Assembly: GCA_027922465.2 (NCBI GenBank)
Contig: BQMF02000163.1
Coordinates: 62,001-126,000 of the forward strand
DNA: 64,000 bases
Direction of reading: 5' to 3'
Origin: Turritopsis dohrnii
Taxonomy: Eukaryota; Cnidaria; Hydrozoa; Anthoathecata; Oceaniidae
The notes beneath the pieces were generated by a model. The model made no database searches, was not told the origin of the DNA, and saw nothing but the letters and a program-made list of their open reading frames with translations. A program made the translations under genes and the position numbers. Within the stretch, counting starts at the first letter, position 1. Every line of letters begins with the position of its first letter. Positions 53,368 to 64,000 of this stretch are shown here, piece by piece.

Positions 53368-54879
53368 CAAGATGCCCAACCGGGCAGAAGTATTCCTGCA
53401 GATGACTGGAAGACTTTCTGGAGCCTTTTCAGAAAGAAATGAATGTTAGTTCAGGCTTTAAAACGATATGCATAATGCACAATGATGTTTGCAGTATTTT
53501 ACATTTTACCTTTTAACAACGATAACAATTAAACTTTGTTGTCTCATATAAAACTTCAGTCTTGCTTCAATTTAGAGATTTAAAAAAAAAAAATTTAATT
53601 CAAAGTTGTATTCCCTAAAGAATCTTCAATCTTCAAGACAAAAATTGGTCTAGGTTGTAATATTTGTAATATTTGTTATTTCATATAAACTGCACTGTTT
53701 TGCATCATTTAGAGATTTTTCAAAAAGTTTTTTATTCATAGTTATATTCCCTAAAGCATCTTCAAAAAGTAATTAAGTAATGAAAACTTTGTCACATTAA
53801 GTTTTGAAGGGAAAATCTGTGGCGTAAATAGTAATAACTTCGAATTCATTTAATTACATTCCCGAGAGCATCATAAAAGTTAAGAGACTTTGAAAAATTT
53901 TGCCGGAGATCAAGCTTAAAAAGGAACACCGTCAGTTTAAAAATCCATTAGAGAACACTCTTCCGTGGACGTTTCAAAATACTACTTTTAAAACTCTACA
54001 GTATGAAAATCTTTATGTTGTTGGTACCTGAACTTCATAATAAAAACTTTTACTTGGCCTTGCGAAATAATAAAAATATCTGTGTTTCCTTTTTATCGTC
54101 AGCTTGATAGTATACAAATTTTAGAATCATACAATATTTTGAATTCGACTAGTCAATTAAAAAAGTGGTCATCTATTGATTAATAAAATGGGTATAAGCT
54201 GATGAGGAAGATGAGCAGTGCTTCAAGATTCCAGAGCTTTATAAAAACAGGATAGCTTACCTAGGAACATGAAATAGAAAATTGTATTATATTTAGAAAA
54301 AGACTAATAGAAACCTTACGCATTTTTTTAAATCGATGTAAGCATACCGTTTTTTGTAGTCGTTCATATCTGATTTGAAGCATCAAAAACTGCTTATTTA
54401 TCACGAATAACTACTAAGAGTATTAGTTTCACGTAGATTATCAGTTTGGATCATAAATGTTCTTGATTCTTTTAAGTTTGACAGCCGTCTCTTCTATATC
54501 CATATATTCAAGCAAGAAATTTTCTCAGATCTACGCGTGCTTCTTCGCTTCCATTTTTAAAACAACTACGGAAAACGTAAGAACGTTGCATAAGACTCAC
54601 GTGAAAAACATTTCTACCTTGGCATCTGCGATTTAGCCATATGTCAACTATTCCTTTCAGTAGAGCTCATATTATACACCTTTAGAGTCTTTTCAAGCAA
54701 AATACTTGCACACAATGAACCTAGTGTGAGTTAAGATATTTAAAGCATAAAAAAAATGTAAGTTTGGAACTTAGAGGATTTGACTGACTATTTCCCATCG
54801 ACAAAAATCGGTCTATGTTTGCACAGTAAAAAAAAAAAAAAAAAAAAAACACGAACGGTTTCAAAGTATTCCTTGCTTA
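53368..54879. other. Non-coding interval
   Basis: AT-rich. Two similar stretches at about 53530-53770 (TTTAGAGATT ... TTCCCTAAAG ... ATCTTCAA) suggest a local degenerate duplication. A poly(A) of about 20 lies at 54829-54850. No gene. Confidence 0.45.
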
Positions 54880-57194
54880 CGTAGGAATACAATAAACCAG
54901 TCAATCAAGCATTCTCATCATATTAATAGGTTGAGCTTGCCGCTCGTTTTAAATGTTGTCATGGAAACCAGTTTTGTCAATTTGAAGCGAAGGAGGAGGA
55001 GAAAAATGCTTAACACCACCATCGTGTCGCAAAGTAAAATAAGGGTCATCATATGATGTAAAAGAGACGCAAACAGTGCCACGTTGAAGGAGAGTAATTC
55101 TCGAATGTCATGTAAATTAATTGTCAAGTCTTTCATACTTCATAATATCGCCTCAAAACAACACGAAAGAACGGACATCTTAGCTGAATGTAGAATATCG
55201 AATAACAACTAACAATGAAATCCGTTTATTGCTCTGGAACTTATTACCAGGACAATTGCCTTGACATAAGCTATTCAGTTGGTATGTAAATACGACTCAG
55301 CAAACTCAATTTAAAAGTATGAAAGCAGAGATTGTTTAATAGGTCAAACGTACTTGGATTTATTTGCTAGAAATGTAGGTGCGAAAGTTCACCAGAAGTC
55401 ATGCCATTGAACAAGTTAGTTGAGTAGTCAAGAAGTAGTCAAGGCGTAGCGAAGGAGTGCAAGGACACCATAAACACTAATATTTATCGTCTGTTGGGAT
55501 CCCGCCAACTGATTTCACAAACTTTCAACATGTTTCAAAGATTTCGAGATCCGTTTTGCATCAGTCTGAATTGAAAAATTGATACTGTTGCACGTGCGTG
55601 GGAAAAACTCCGGCCTTGTCCAGTCCGATCAGTTCAAGTGGAAACCCAGCTTTACCTTGATGTAACAATATAATAACTCGATTGGATTCACCTAGGAATA
55701 AAACAGTAATGACAAGAAATTGACTCGATAACTTCATCTTTATCAAGAAGTCCATCTTGCATAACCATCTGATAAAAGAGGATAAGGGAACCTCAAACAC
55801 TGACTAATTTTTACTTTCGTTGGATGAGGTAAGTTGATGTACCTTGTCAATTAAGCACCATGGGTTCTCTTTCAAAACTCAGCAGTTTTGTGGCGTCGCA
55901 TAATCGAGGGCAGACGTAAATATAAAGCAACATTTCGAGATATTTTGGAAGATCTTTAAGATTTCTTATCAAAATCGGTCTTGGCGATAAGCAATAGATT
56001 AACGAAACAGAAGAAAATGAATTGCAACGACATTGCTCAAAGGAATTGCTCTTTAGGGTTCCATCTGATGTAAGAAAAACTGATCATATAAAAGAAATAA
56101 ACGCCAGCATTCAAAGAAAGGAATGATTATAAAAGATGTGTCATCATAACAGAGGATTCTTTTCCTGCCTGAAGTAAAATTACTTTGCAATCTCTTCGAT
56201 TGGCGTTGCAGTTTGAGATGAATATAATTCGGATTTCTGGGTAAACAAGAAACAATACAATGGTAAGCGGTTTGGGTTTTTTTTATCAATTCGTACATAC
56301 AAAACCAACTCATGTGCGCCCTACCAGAAAATGCGTCTGATCTTTCTGATCAGAATATAACTCATACTTTAAATTCTCATTGCTGAAAATAATTGCACAA
56401 GAGCCGTTGTAGAGTTTGAAACAGGGAAAAAGAAGATTAATCCGTGAACATGAACATTCAGTCAATTCTAAAACAAGAACAGAATTTACGATATCAGTCA
56501 CAGTAATCTAAAATAAAAGTTTTGCGAAGCAAATGTTATTAGAATGTTACCAGAATGTATTTCATTCTCGCAGGATTGTGTTGATAATTCAAAGAATAGC
56601 ATGACAAATATAAGGCGGCAAAAATAATTACACGTTACTTCACGTGTAACTACACGTTCTTTTATAAGCCTTCCTTGGAATATTCTGGTTCACAAATGTA
56701 TCCGTCATTACCAATCTTCTTCGTTGATGATATTTGAAATTCCTTCAGTTTCCTCTTCAGAGCTGATCATTGTAAACGTTTACTCACACTGGACAATAAT
56801 TTTGGTGACGTCATTTCATAAATGCAAATGGCGGTGACCGAAAGAGGGAAATTAGTTCTTTTTACGTATTTTTTCATACATTTTGGGGAAAGTTTTAATG
56901 TTATTTCATGATTTTTTATGAGTCTTAGCAAAGATTTCTGAGAAACAAATTTTGACCTCCGTTCTCCTTTAAACAATAATGATACAGCTGTTAACTTTGT
57001 TCTTAGTTGTTCGTCCAAAAATTAATGAGTTTTTCCAAACTTATTTTTTCGATTTTCTCTTCTTCCTTTTTCTATTCCCTACAAAAAACACATCATGATA
57101 AAGACAAAAGATAATAAAGTTACAATAAAACCAACAAAATGGAATTTTTTGCATACAAAACATAAATATCATTTGTTTATACAAATTATAACTA
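54880..57194 (-). repeat. Duplicated block, copy 2 (inverted)
   Basis: It is the reverse complement of about 24190-26440 with high identity and small indels. The outer end is cut by a Helitron insertion at 57195. It contains the inverted counterpart of the exon-like segment (55692-55768). Confidence 0.8.
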
Positions 57195-57465
57195 CTAGCC
57201 GCCAAGGCTGCATCGCACGAAAAACAGAATTAACGAATTGACAATGGAAAGGAGAGCTCGAAATTCTGACCAAGAAAATGCCCATGTTCAGCATGCTTTG
57301 AGTTCACTAAAAATAAAATTAAGTAATTGGCAATAATAAGTGTGCCCATGTTGTAGAGCTCGAAAAACTGATCAAAAAATGTATGGGATCGTTCCGCTAC
57401 GATCAACCGTTACAGAGATATCATCGTTCGAAGATTTTGATGACGTCGCTCGCCGCCCATGTTCA
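57195..57465 (-). mobile_element. Helitron 3' terminal fragment (chimeric)
   Basis: CTAG and a hairpin GCCGCC-AA-GGCTGC lie at 57195-57209, followed by the 3' region also seen at 1-158 and 6724-6900. About 80 bases are inserted or rearranged near the tip. A second partial terminus, GTCGCTCGCCGCCCATGTTC, lies at about 57447-57466. No 5' end found. The flanks match the uninterrupted sequence at about 24190. Confidence 0.7.
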
Positions 57466-57642
57466 GGATGCCTCCCCCAAAAGAGTTCACAAAAGATATA
57501 ATGGCATGGAAGAGGGGAATCAAGAAAAGAACCGAAGAAGATTTATAATTAAACATTTATAATTCAACAAACATGAAACATAAAACAACATGAAACAAAA
57601 AAACAAAACATAAAAAACACAAACACTAACATTTAATATGGC

Positions 57643-60130
57643 CGCAGCCTGTGGTTATTGACACTTTAAACTTTGCTATCTCTCACTCTCTTACTCAGCT
57701 TGTGAACTCTCCCACTCGCGTACCTGATCGAGCTGATCAGGAGCCTTCTTTACTTGACCTATTCCTTTCATCTAACGCGAACATTTGCAAAACATCAACA
57801 TCTGCTCCTTTGAGTAATTCTGATCATTCTGTTGTCAATGTAGCCATTGACTTTAATTCCGCTTGCCCACACGATCCACCTATTCATCGCAAACTTTATT
57901 CGTACCATCGTGGTGACTGGGACAGCTTCCGAGATTTGATTCGTGACCTGCCGGTTGATCATATCTTTGCCTGTGATGCAGAGAGGTGTGCAGTGGAGAT
58001 CTCTTCTTGGCTTCAGGTTGGTATTGATGAATTTGTTCCTTCTCGTAAATATCAGGTTAAACCTCACTCTACACCCTGGTTCTCTCCTGCCATTTCTGCT
58101 GCAATTGCCCATCGTAATCATTTTTTCCATCGTTATCAACGTTGTAGTAGTGAAGACAACAGGCGTCTTTTCACCAAAGCTCGCAACGACTGTAAAAAAG
58201 TCATTGGGGAAGCTAAACGCACCTATCGAAATCTGGTCCATGATCGGCTTATATCTGAATCTATTGGGTCTCGTGATTTCTGGCGTATCTATCGGAGCTT
58301 TTCTAATAAGGATAAGTCTTTGATCCCACCACTCTTCAACGGTCCTGAGGTGTTGACATCTGCTGTTAGTAAGGAGGAGCTCTTTGCTAAACAGTTCAGC
58401 AGGAACTCCACCCTTGATGACACTGGTCATGTTTTGCCCGATATTGACTCCGAACTGACGTGGTTTTGTCTTCTCTGAACATAACTCCTAAGATGGTTTC
58501 GGATGTTATTAGTTCGCTCGACTCTTCTAAGGCTACTGGTCCCGATGAAATCCCTGTAATCGTTCTGCAATAATGCTCGCCTGAACTCTCTCCCATACTC
58601 TGTAGGCTATTCAGGAAGTGCATAGATGAATCTTGTTTTCCTTCTTGTTGGAAGATTGCTTCTGTTGTGCCTGTTTTCAAAAACTCTGGTGAGACATCGG
58701 ACCCTTTATGCTATCGTCCTATTAGTCTTCTCTCTATTATAAGTAAGGTCTTCGAATCATTGATCAACTCTTCCATCACCCATCATCTAGAATCTCTTCA
58801 TCTGTTGTCTGATCACCAGTATGATTTCCGTTCTGGTCGTTCCACTGCTGATGCTCTGACCGTCATCTCCGAACGTATATGTCAGTCCCTAAATGCTAGT
58901 GGTGAGACACGTGCTATTGCTCTTGACATCTCCAAGGCATTCGACAAGGTTTGGCATCGTGGCCTTCTTCACAAGTTGAAGTCTTATGGCATTTCTGGTT
59001 CTCTCTTGAATCTTATTAAGTCCTTTCTCAGTGGCAGGAGTATTAAGGTGGTTCTCGATGGTCATTCGTCTTCTTCTTACTCTATTAATTCAGGGGTGCC
59101 TCAACGTTCTGTCCTTGGTCCAACCCTCTTTCTCATTTTCATCAACGACCTTCCTGATTGTATTCTCTGTAAACTTGCTATCTACGCTGACGACACTACT
59201 CTTTACTCGTCTCTTGAAAGGACTAAGGACTTGTTTGATAAGGTTGAAATGGCTGCTGACTTGGAGGACGATCTTAGGACAGTAGTTGAATGGGGTCAGA
59301 AATGGTTGGTTTCCTTCAATGCTTCGAAAACTAAGCTTCTCTCTATTAATCGTTTCAGGGACCCTGTAATTCCTTCTGTTCTTATGAATGGAAGTGAGCT
59401 TGCAGAGTCATCTCAGGTTCGTCTTTTAGGTTTAACCTTCACAAAGAATTTCACATGGAATTCTTACATCGAGTCCATTGCTAAATCTGCTGCTATGAAG
59501 GTTGGCTCTCTTTTTCGGGTCCGTCACTTACTTTCGGCTAAATCTATCATTTACATGTTTAAGGCCACTATTCGCCCTTGTCTTGAGTACTGCTGCCACC
59601 TTTGGGCTGGAGCCTCTGCTCATTGACTTCATCTTCTCGATCATATTCAGAAGCGCTTAGTTAACTTAGTTGGCCCTGATCTTTGTGCTGATCTTCACCC
59701 CCTCTCACATCAGAGAAACGTTGCTTCCCTGTCTCTTTTCTATAAATACTTTCATGGGCATTGTTCGGATGACTTGCATCAACTTACTCCTTCTCCTAAG
59801 ACTTTCTCTCGGAACACTCGCCTCTCTTCAAATTCTCATCCTTTGACTGTTCAGGTCCCAACTTGCCATAAGAACTTTTATTCATCTAGCTTTTTCCGTC
59901 GGACTGCTCTCCTCTGGAATTCTCTCCCTCATAGTTGTTTTCCTGCTGAGTATGTTCTACAATCTTTTAAATCCAAGGTTAACCGCCACCTTGCTCTGTC
60001 TTTATAACTCTTCTTCCTTTTCTCATCCCTCTCATCTGTCTTTATAACTCTTCTTCCTTTTCTCATCCCTCTCATCTGTCTTTATAACTCTTCTTCGGCC
60101 TTGCAGGGAGCAACTCATTTAAAAAAAAAT
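57643..60130 (+). mobile_element. 5'-truncated LINE (CR1/jockey type), relatively young
   Basis: It starts within the endonuclease domain and ends after a 40-bp unit repeated about 2.5 times (59999-60096) and an A-rich tail. It is much more GC-rich and C/T-rich than its surroundings, suggesting a recent arrival or a different base bias. Confidence 0.8.
57651..60007 (+). pseudogene. LINE ORF2: endonuclease C-terminus, RT and C-terminal domain
   Basis: The endonuclease end motif SDHSVVNVAIDF is followed by the linker and the RT: YRPISLLSIISK, ALDISKAFDKVWHR (motif A), GVPQRSVLGPTLF (motif B, with Arg for the usual Gly of QGS) and IYADDTTLYS (motif C). The C-terminal domain ends with LLWNSLP near 59910. 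Disablements: one frameshift near 58455, TAA at about 58571 and TGA at 59624. Motif B is important for template handling, so the Arg may itself be inactivating. Confidence 0.85.
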
Positions 60131-60610
60131 AAAAAAAATTTCGTATCATTAAAATCTATGCTTTCCTTTTTCTCCTTCTGAATTAGGAATTCTGTTAGGA
60201 AGATTGACAAGCCATATTAAGTTCTTAACATTTAAAATGACTTACGTGCATACTCATTGTCTTATCTGAATTGATCACTGAATCCTTAATATCATTTCGT
60301 ACCAACAAAATAAAGAAGATGTCATTCAGATAAAGTTTTGCATAGTGACAATTATATTTTATCCAGATTTTTGGGGAGTACATGATCAGAAATTTAATAA
60401 ATATATATTGCGGATTAAACTTTTTTTAAATTTCAAGAATGTCATAGTCTTTCTTTTTTGATACTTGTGCCTGCAAGGGCATCTTGTTTGTCTTGTGATG
60501 AAATTGGGAAATGGACTTTATAGATTTTATGCAGTCTCTTTTGTAACTTTTGCAGTTAAATTTTTTTTTTGGAAGAAAGATTTGATATTAACCCACTCTT
60601 TTGTTTTAAG
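60131..60610. other. Spacer upstream of the recombinase-like gene
   Basis: AT-rich, no gene recognised. It may contain further 5' exons or intron sequence of the downstream gene. Confidence 0.4.
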
Positions 60611-63600
60611 GATATGAGGGATGATGTCATACTAGATGTTAATCAAAATGTTGTGAGCAAGGTACTTATATGTGAGATCTTTATACAAACAAAATTACTT
60701 GGAAATAACGAAACGAGCTTTTGGGACCATCAAGGGCCTAACAAAACTCCTATATCTATTAAATTCAGAATTAGGCTGATATTTATAGTCATTATCTTTA
60801 ACAGCAAACTTCTTTTACTTATGTATTTTTATATATTTTATATTAATTTTTGAACGTTTTTTTTAGTTCGTTTCAATGAAACGTTACTTTTAATATGACG
60901 AATTAATGCAAGTTCTGCATTTTATTAATCTTAGAATCAAAGGAGTGGATAAAGGGAAGAATGAAGCTTATATTTTAAAATATTTTGTTGTTTTATTTTG
61001 TAGAATTACAAAAAACCTGCAAGACCATGTCCTTTCTTTCCAAACCGAGAGTTACAAACAAGACTTCCCAGACACATAGAATGAAAATACAAAAACCACC
61101 CTGATGTGGAAAAAGCCCTAAAATCGAGGGGGTGCGAAAGATACGCTGCATTTGATGAATTTAGGAAACGTGGAATTTACTTAGAAAATATGCAGCGGTG
61201 TAAAAAAGTCGATCCAGAGTTTCTATGTGAAAGAAGAAGTAGCCGTGTATCATTAAAGGAAAAAGGCAAAACAGATCTTGTGTGTTGTGAAACATGTTAT
61301 GGATTTGTATCCAAAAAGTTTTTTTTAAAACATGAAAAAGTTTGCAAGAAGCATTCTGCTGGGCCAGTGACAAAATTACCTATTGAACTATTGGCTAATA
61401 ATGAAAATGATGATCGCCTTATGATATCAGACGAGTTTAAAACAAATGTCCTCAACAGTATCCGTGACGATGAATTGGGTATTGTGTGTAAAGGACAGAC
61501 CTACATCAAGATTATTGGTAGCAGACAATATTTTAAGACAAGAAGACGTGAAGGAAAAGAGCAAGATAGCATAAAAACTATAAAAGCTGATATGAGAAGA
61601 TTTACTAAACTTTACGTGATCTTTTCAGAGTGTGAAGGTGTCGAAGTAATACATGGAAATTTTTTGGATATCTTCGAAAGAAGTAATTTTGAAGTTTTTA
61701 GAGAGGCTATTTCCAATTTGACTTTTGATGAAGATGAGAAAAAGTTGAAAGCAGGATTGAAGCATCTTCTTCAGTTTAATATAATCAAGGCTGCAGAGAT
61801 TCTAAAGGGGACGTTTTTGATGCAAGGGGAAATCAGCAAGGTGAAAGTGATTGATACGTTTTCACAAATTTTTGAGCTCAATAAAACAGAAATCTTTGCT
61901 CATTCAAACTGTCAATCAAACAAAAACAGGCAAATTAAACTTAGAAAACCAGCACATTTACCGCTTGAATCTGATGTGAAACTTTTAAGAGAATACTTGC
62001 AAAATGTCATAAAAAATGTTATTGATGACCATTATCTATTTTGGGATGCACATGTCTTCGTTCAAATGAGAGACAGCATTTGTGCACGTTTGACTCTCTT
62101 TAATGGTAGGCGAGGTGGCGAGCCTGCCAGATTATTAATCAGAGAAGCACAAGAAGCCCTTAATGATGAGTGGATAGACAAGAGAAGTCACAAATTGTTA
62201 GATCCCATTGAAAGAAAATTGGCTTGTGAGCTGAAAATAACGTACCAAAGTGGAAAGGGTAATTTAAAGCTTGTTCCTGTGATTATACCTAAAGATTTGC
62301 TGTTGCCATTGAAAGCAATTATTAACCCAACCACTAGAGCGGGAGCTGGTGTAAATGCTAATAACATCTATGTTTTTCCATGTACTCAAAACTCCACAAG
62401 ACATGCTGATGGCACTCAAGCAATAGCAATATGCTGCGATAAAGCTGGTGTGTCTCAGAACGAAACTTTAACTGCAACTGGGCAACGGCACAGAGTCTCT
62501 ACTTTATTTGCCACTTTTGAAAAGGAAAGGTTACTATTTTACGACCATATGGGTCATAGTCAGAATATGAATGAAAACGTATATCAGGCACCCCAAGCCT
62601 TAATGGAACTTACAAAAATTGGGAAAAGACTGCAGTACGTAGATGAAGGTAAGTTGAAAGGCAGGAAGTTATTCCAGTGGTTTTTGAGAATTCTTATCCC
62701 ATTCCTAAACGTCATTTATTCTAGATATACATAATTTTCTACAAGGATTAGTTACAATTTTACTTATAATTTCAAGACGTCTAGATGGTGAAAGTGATAT
62801 TAACATGCTGCTTGACGAGGAAGTTGATTTTACGACCGAAGATTCAAAACCTGAACCTCCAAAACATGCAGAATCTGAGCCTGCACCTTCGCAATCCGAA
62901 GTGTCTAGAAGTAAATCGCTTTTTTTTCTCAACCAAGATAACTATTTTAAACATTTCAGTTGTTATCAATTTATTTCTAATTATCAATTTACATGGGTTT
63001 TTTTTATAAGCATATACAGGCTCAGATAAAACATTAGGCATATTAGGCATATGCTGAGCATGTCTCCCAGCCTTGATATTAACTTGTGATTTTTTTTAGT
63101 TCTAAGACTTAAAAAACGAAAAATATTAGTAATTCTGTAATTCCCAGGAATAAATTCTAAAAAACCGTGTAAACGAGGCCTTAAAAGTTCGAATCTTTTC
63201 GCAATTCGGATATTAAATTAAACATATGAGCCTCCATAAGCATACCTCCGGCTATTTTAGAAAATTTGCTCGCTTATAAAAAAACATGTATGGTAGTTAT
63301 TCTCTGAAATGGTTATGTTTTATTTGACTTTTATTTGAATCTGTTATTCATTTTTCAGCTGGTTTAAAGAACCTTGGAACTAGAAGTATGATCATTGTGT
63401 TATTATTAGTTACGTACCTCTTTTTCCAGTATCGAAAAGGACTTCAACATTGACTTTGTTTCACCTGCAAAATGCCAGTATTTATAGCCCCTGACCCTTT
63501 TTGGTCGAGATAGCTTAAACCAGAAGCCTGGTAGATGGTTGTTTTAGAAAGGACACATAATGTCTAGCCAACTTGGTGTTTCACAAGAGAGCTTTCATGC

Positions 63601-64000
63601 ATGGTCTATCAGTGTACATTGTTTAGGAGATAAGCGCAAATAATTATACGATTTAGCTTCTGTCAGACATACAAAAATATTTTATATTGATCATATGTTT
63701 TCTTCTCCCAGAGCCTTTGCAGACGAAAAACGATTTGGATGAGTACCGACCTTCCACAAAAGGTGTGTTATTTGACTGTTTCTTTTGTCTTTCGTTGTTT
63801 TTCTTTTTCAATATATGTGAATATTAAGTATTAGCCAAAGTCAAGAGGAATTTAGTCTTATTTCTTAGGAACATCTTTGAAGAAGGATTATAGCATCAGA
63901 GGTAAGTTTATTTTAACTTCCGTTGTTCACTAGGCTTGTGGAGGCAGAAAAGTTGTACCGCTATCACAGTTCAAGAAGTTATTTGTTTCTGTAGGATACA
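60611..64000 (+). pseudogene. Multi-exon tyrosine-recombinase-like gene with one in-frame stop
   Basis: Proposed exons: 60611-60661 (tentative), 61004-62648, 62785-62910, about 63359-63385, about 63712-63762 and about 63870-63900, continuing past the window. Donors are GT and acceptors AG, and the introns after the large exon are all phase 1. The main exon opens with a zinc-finger-like CPFF...TRLPRHI, then a CETC...KHEKVC finger-like motif, an acidic/basic middle, and a C-terminal recombinase domain: NGRRGGEPARL (first Arg), ATGQRHRVSTL (RH of box II), DHMGHSQNMNENVY (GH and Tyr). Exon 2 is acidic (NMLLDEEVDFTTED). A TGA at 61082-61084 lies in frame between the two finger motifs. It is therefore a pseudogene, or an allele or sequencing variant. 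Related to Crypton/DIRS-type recombinases by motif. Confidence 0.65.
61004..62648 (+). other. Main exon with tyrosine-recombinase catalytic domain
   Basis: Acceptor TTTTATTTTGTAG before 61004 and donor GTAAGT at 62649. The longest open part runs from 61085 to the donor; the first in-frame ATG after the TGA is at 61188. The catalytic layout is Arg at about 62110, Arg-His at about 62488, Gly-His at about 62552 and Tyr at about 62582. The His that usually precedes the second Arg by three residues is Thr. Such YR domains cut and rejoin DNA through a covalent Tyr link; activity here is unproven. Confidence 0.65.

Noticed and set aside
54197..54215. CTGATGAGGAAG as a hammerhead core
   Set aside because: No stem II and no GAAA at a suitable distance.
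23550..57194. Inverted 2.3-kb copies as terminal repeats of one giant element such as a Maverick/Polinton
   Set aside because: No polymerase B, integrase, packaging ATPase or capsid gene lies between them, the ends lack a 6-bp target duplication, and a third partial copy lies outside.
57795..58430. Long minus-strand frame of 211 codons
   Set aside because: It is antisense to the LINE endonuclease/RT gene, which has clear motifs on the plus strand; the minus frame has none.
1..64000. tRNA, rRNA or snRNA genes
   Set aside because: No cloverleaf with conserved T-arm, no rRNA core and no snRNA motif was noticed when reading both strands; a dedicated search could not be run.

Overview
The window is AT-rich metazoan nuclear DNA made mostly of nested transposons. 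It has class-A GPCR genes with uninterrupted reading frames, spliced genes with GT-AG introns, and Helitrons, piggyBac, pogo, PIF/Harbinger, LINEs and short inverted-repeat elements. No bacterial operons, ribosome binding sites or phage genes are visible. The receptor type and transposon mix suggest a cnidarian or another marine invertebrate. This is inference; the species cannot be named from the sequence.

Layout. 1-9441: head-to-tail Helitrons on the + strand (1-2035), a decayed pogo transposase (2571-2943), a second Helitron family (4403-5345), then minus-strand Helitrons (5657-9441). One of these carries a reverse transcriptase (RT) with an R2-like nuclease domain, flanked by a 14-bp target-site duplication. 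9442-16488: a three-Helitron minus-strand array that landed in DNA resembling the upstream flank of the receptor genes; its third member holds a piggyBac with nine 16-bp palindromes. 16489-26460: sparse DNA with a hammerhead-like motif, a receptor gene (20263-21228, -), a broken paralogue (22333-23283, -) and a duplicated block. 26684-31703: four minus-strand Helitrons from three families, one nested in another. 32597-33550: a third receptor gene (+). 35641-36792: four copies of a 288-bp tandem repeat. 36931-44941: a Helitron split by a LINE that is itself split by a second R2-like RT. 44942-53367: another Helitron start, a PIF/Harbinger interrupted by a second piggyBac, a LINE ORF1 esterase fragment, a spliced pogo-like transposase and a 5'-truncated LINE. 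54880-57194: an inverted copy of the 23.6-26.4 kb block. 57643-60130: a LINE with few disablements. 60611 to the window end: a multi-exon gene for a tyrosine-recombinase-like protein with N-terminal zinc-finger-like motifs.

Likely host genes are the three receptor loci (two intact, one pseudogene) and perhaps the recombinase-like gene, which may be a domesticated or captured transposon gene with one in-frame stop. The rest is a layered record of insertions. Several layers can be ordered from TTAA or target-site duplications and from empty sites found in sister copies within the window. The most unusual points are the exact Helitron-to-Helitron junctions, the R2-like RT family inserted into two unrelated targets, the palindrome-rich ends of both piggyBacs, and Asp-to-Glu changes at catalytic positions of two transposases. 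All calls were made by reading the sequence; no alignment or database search was run.
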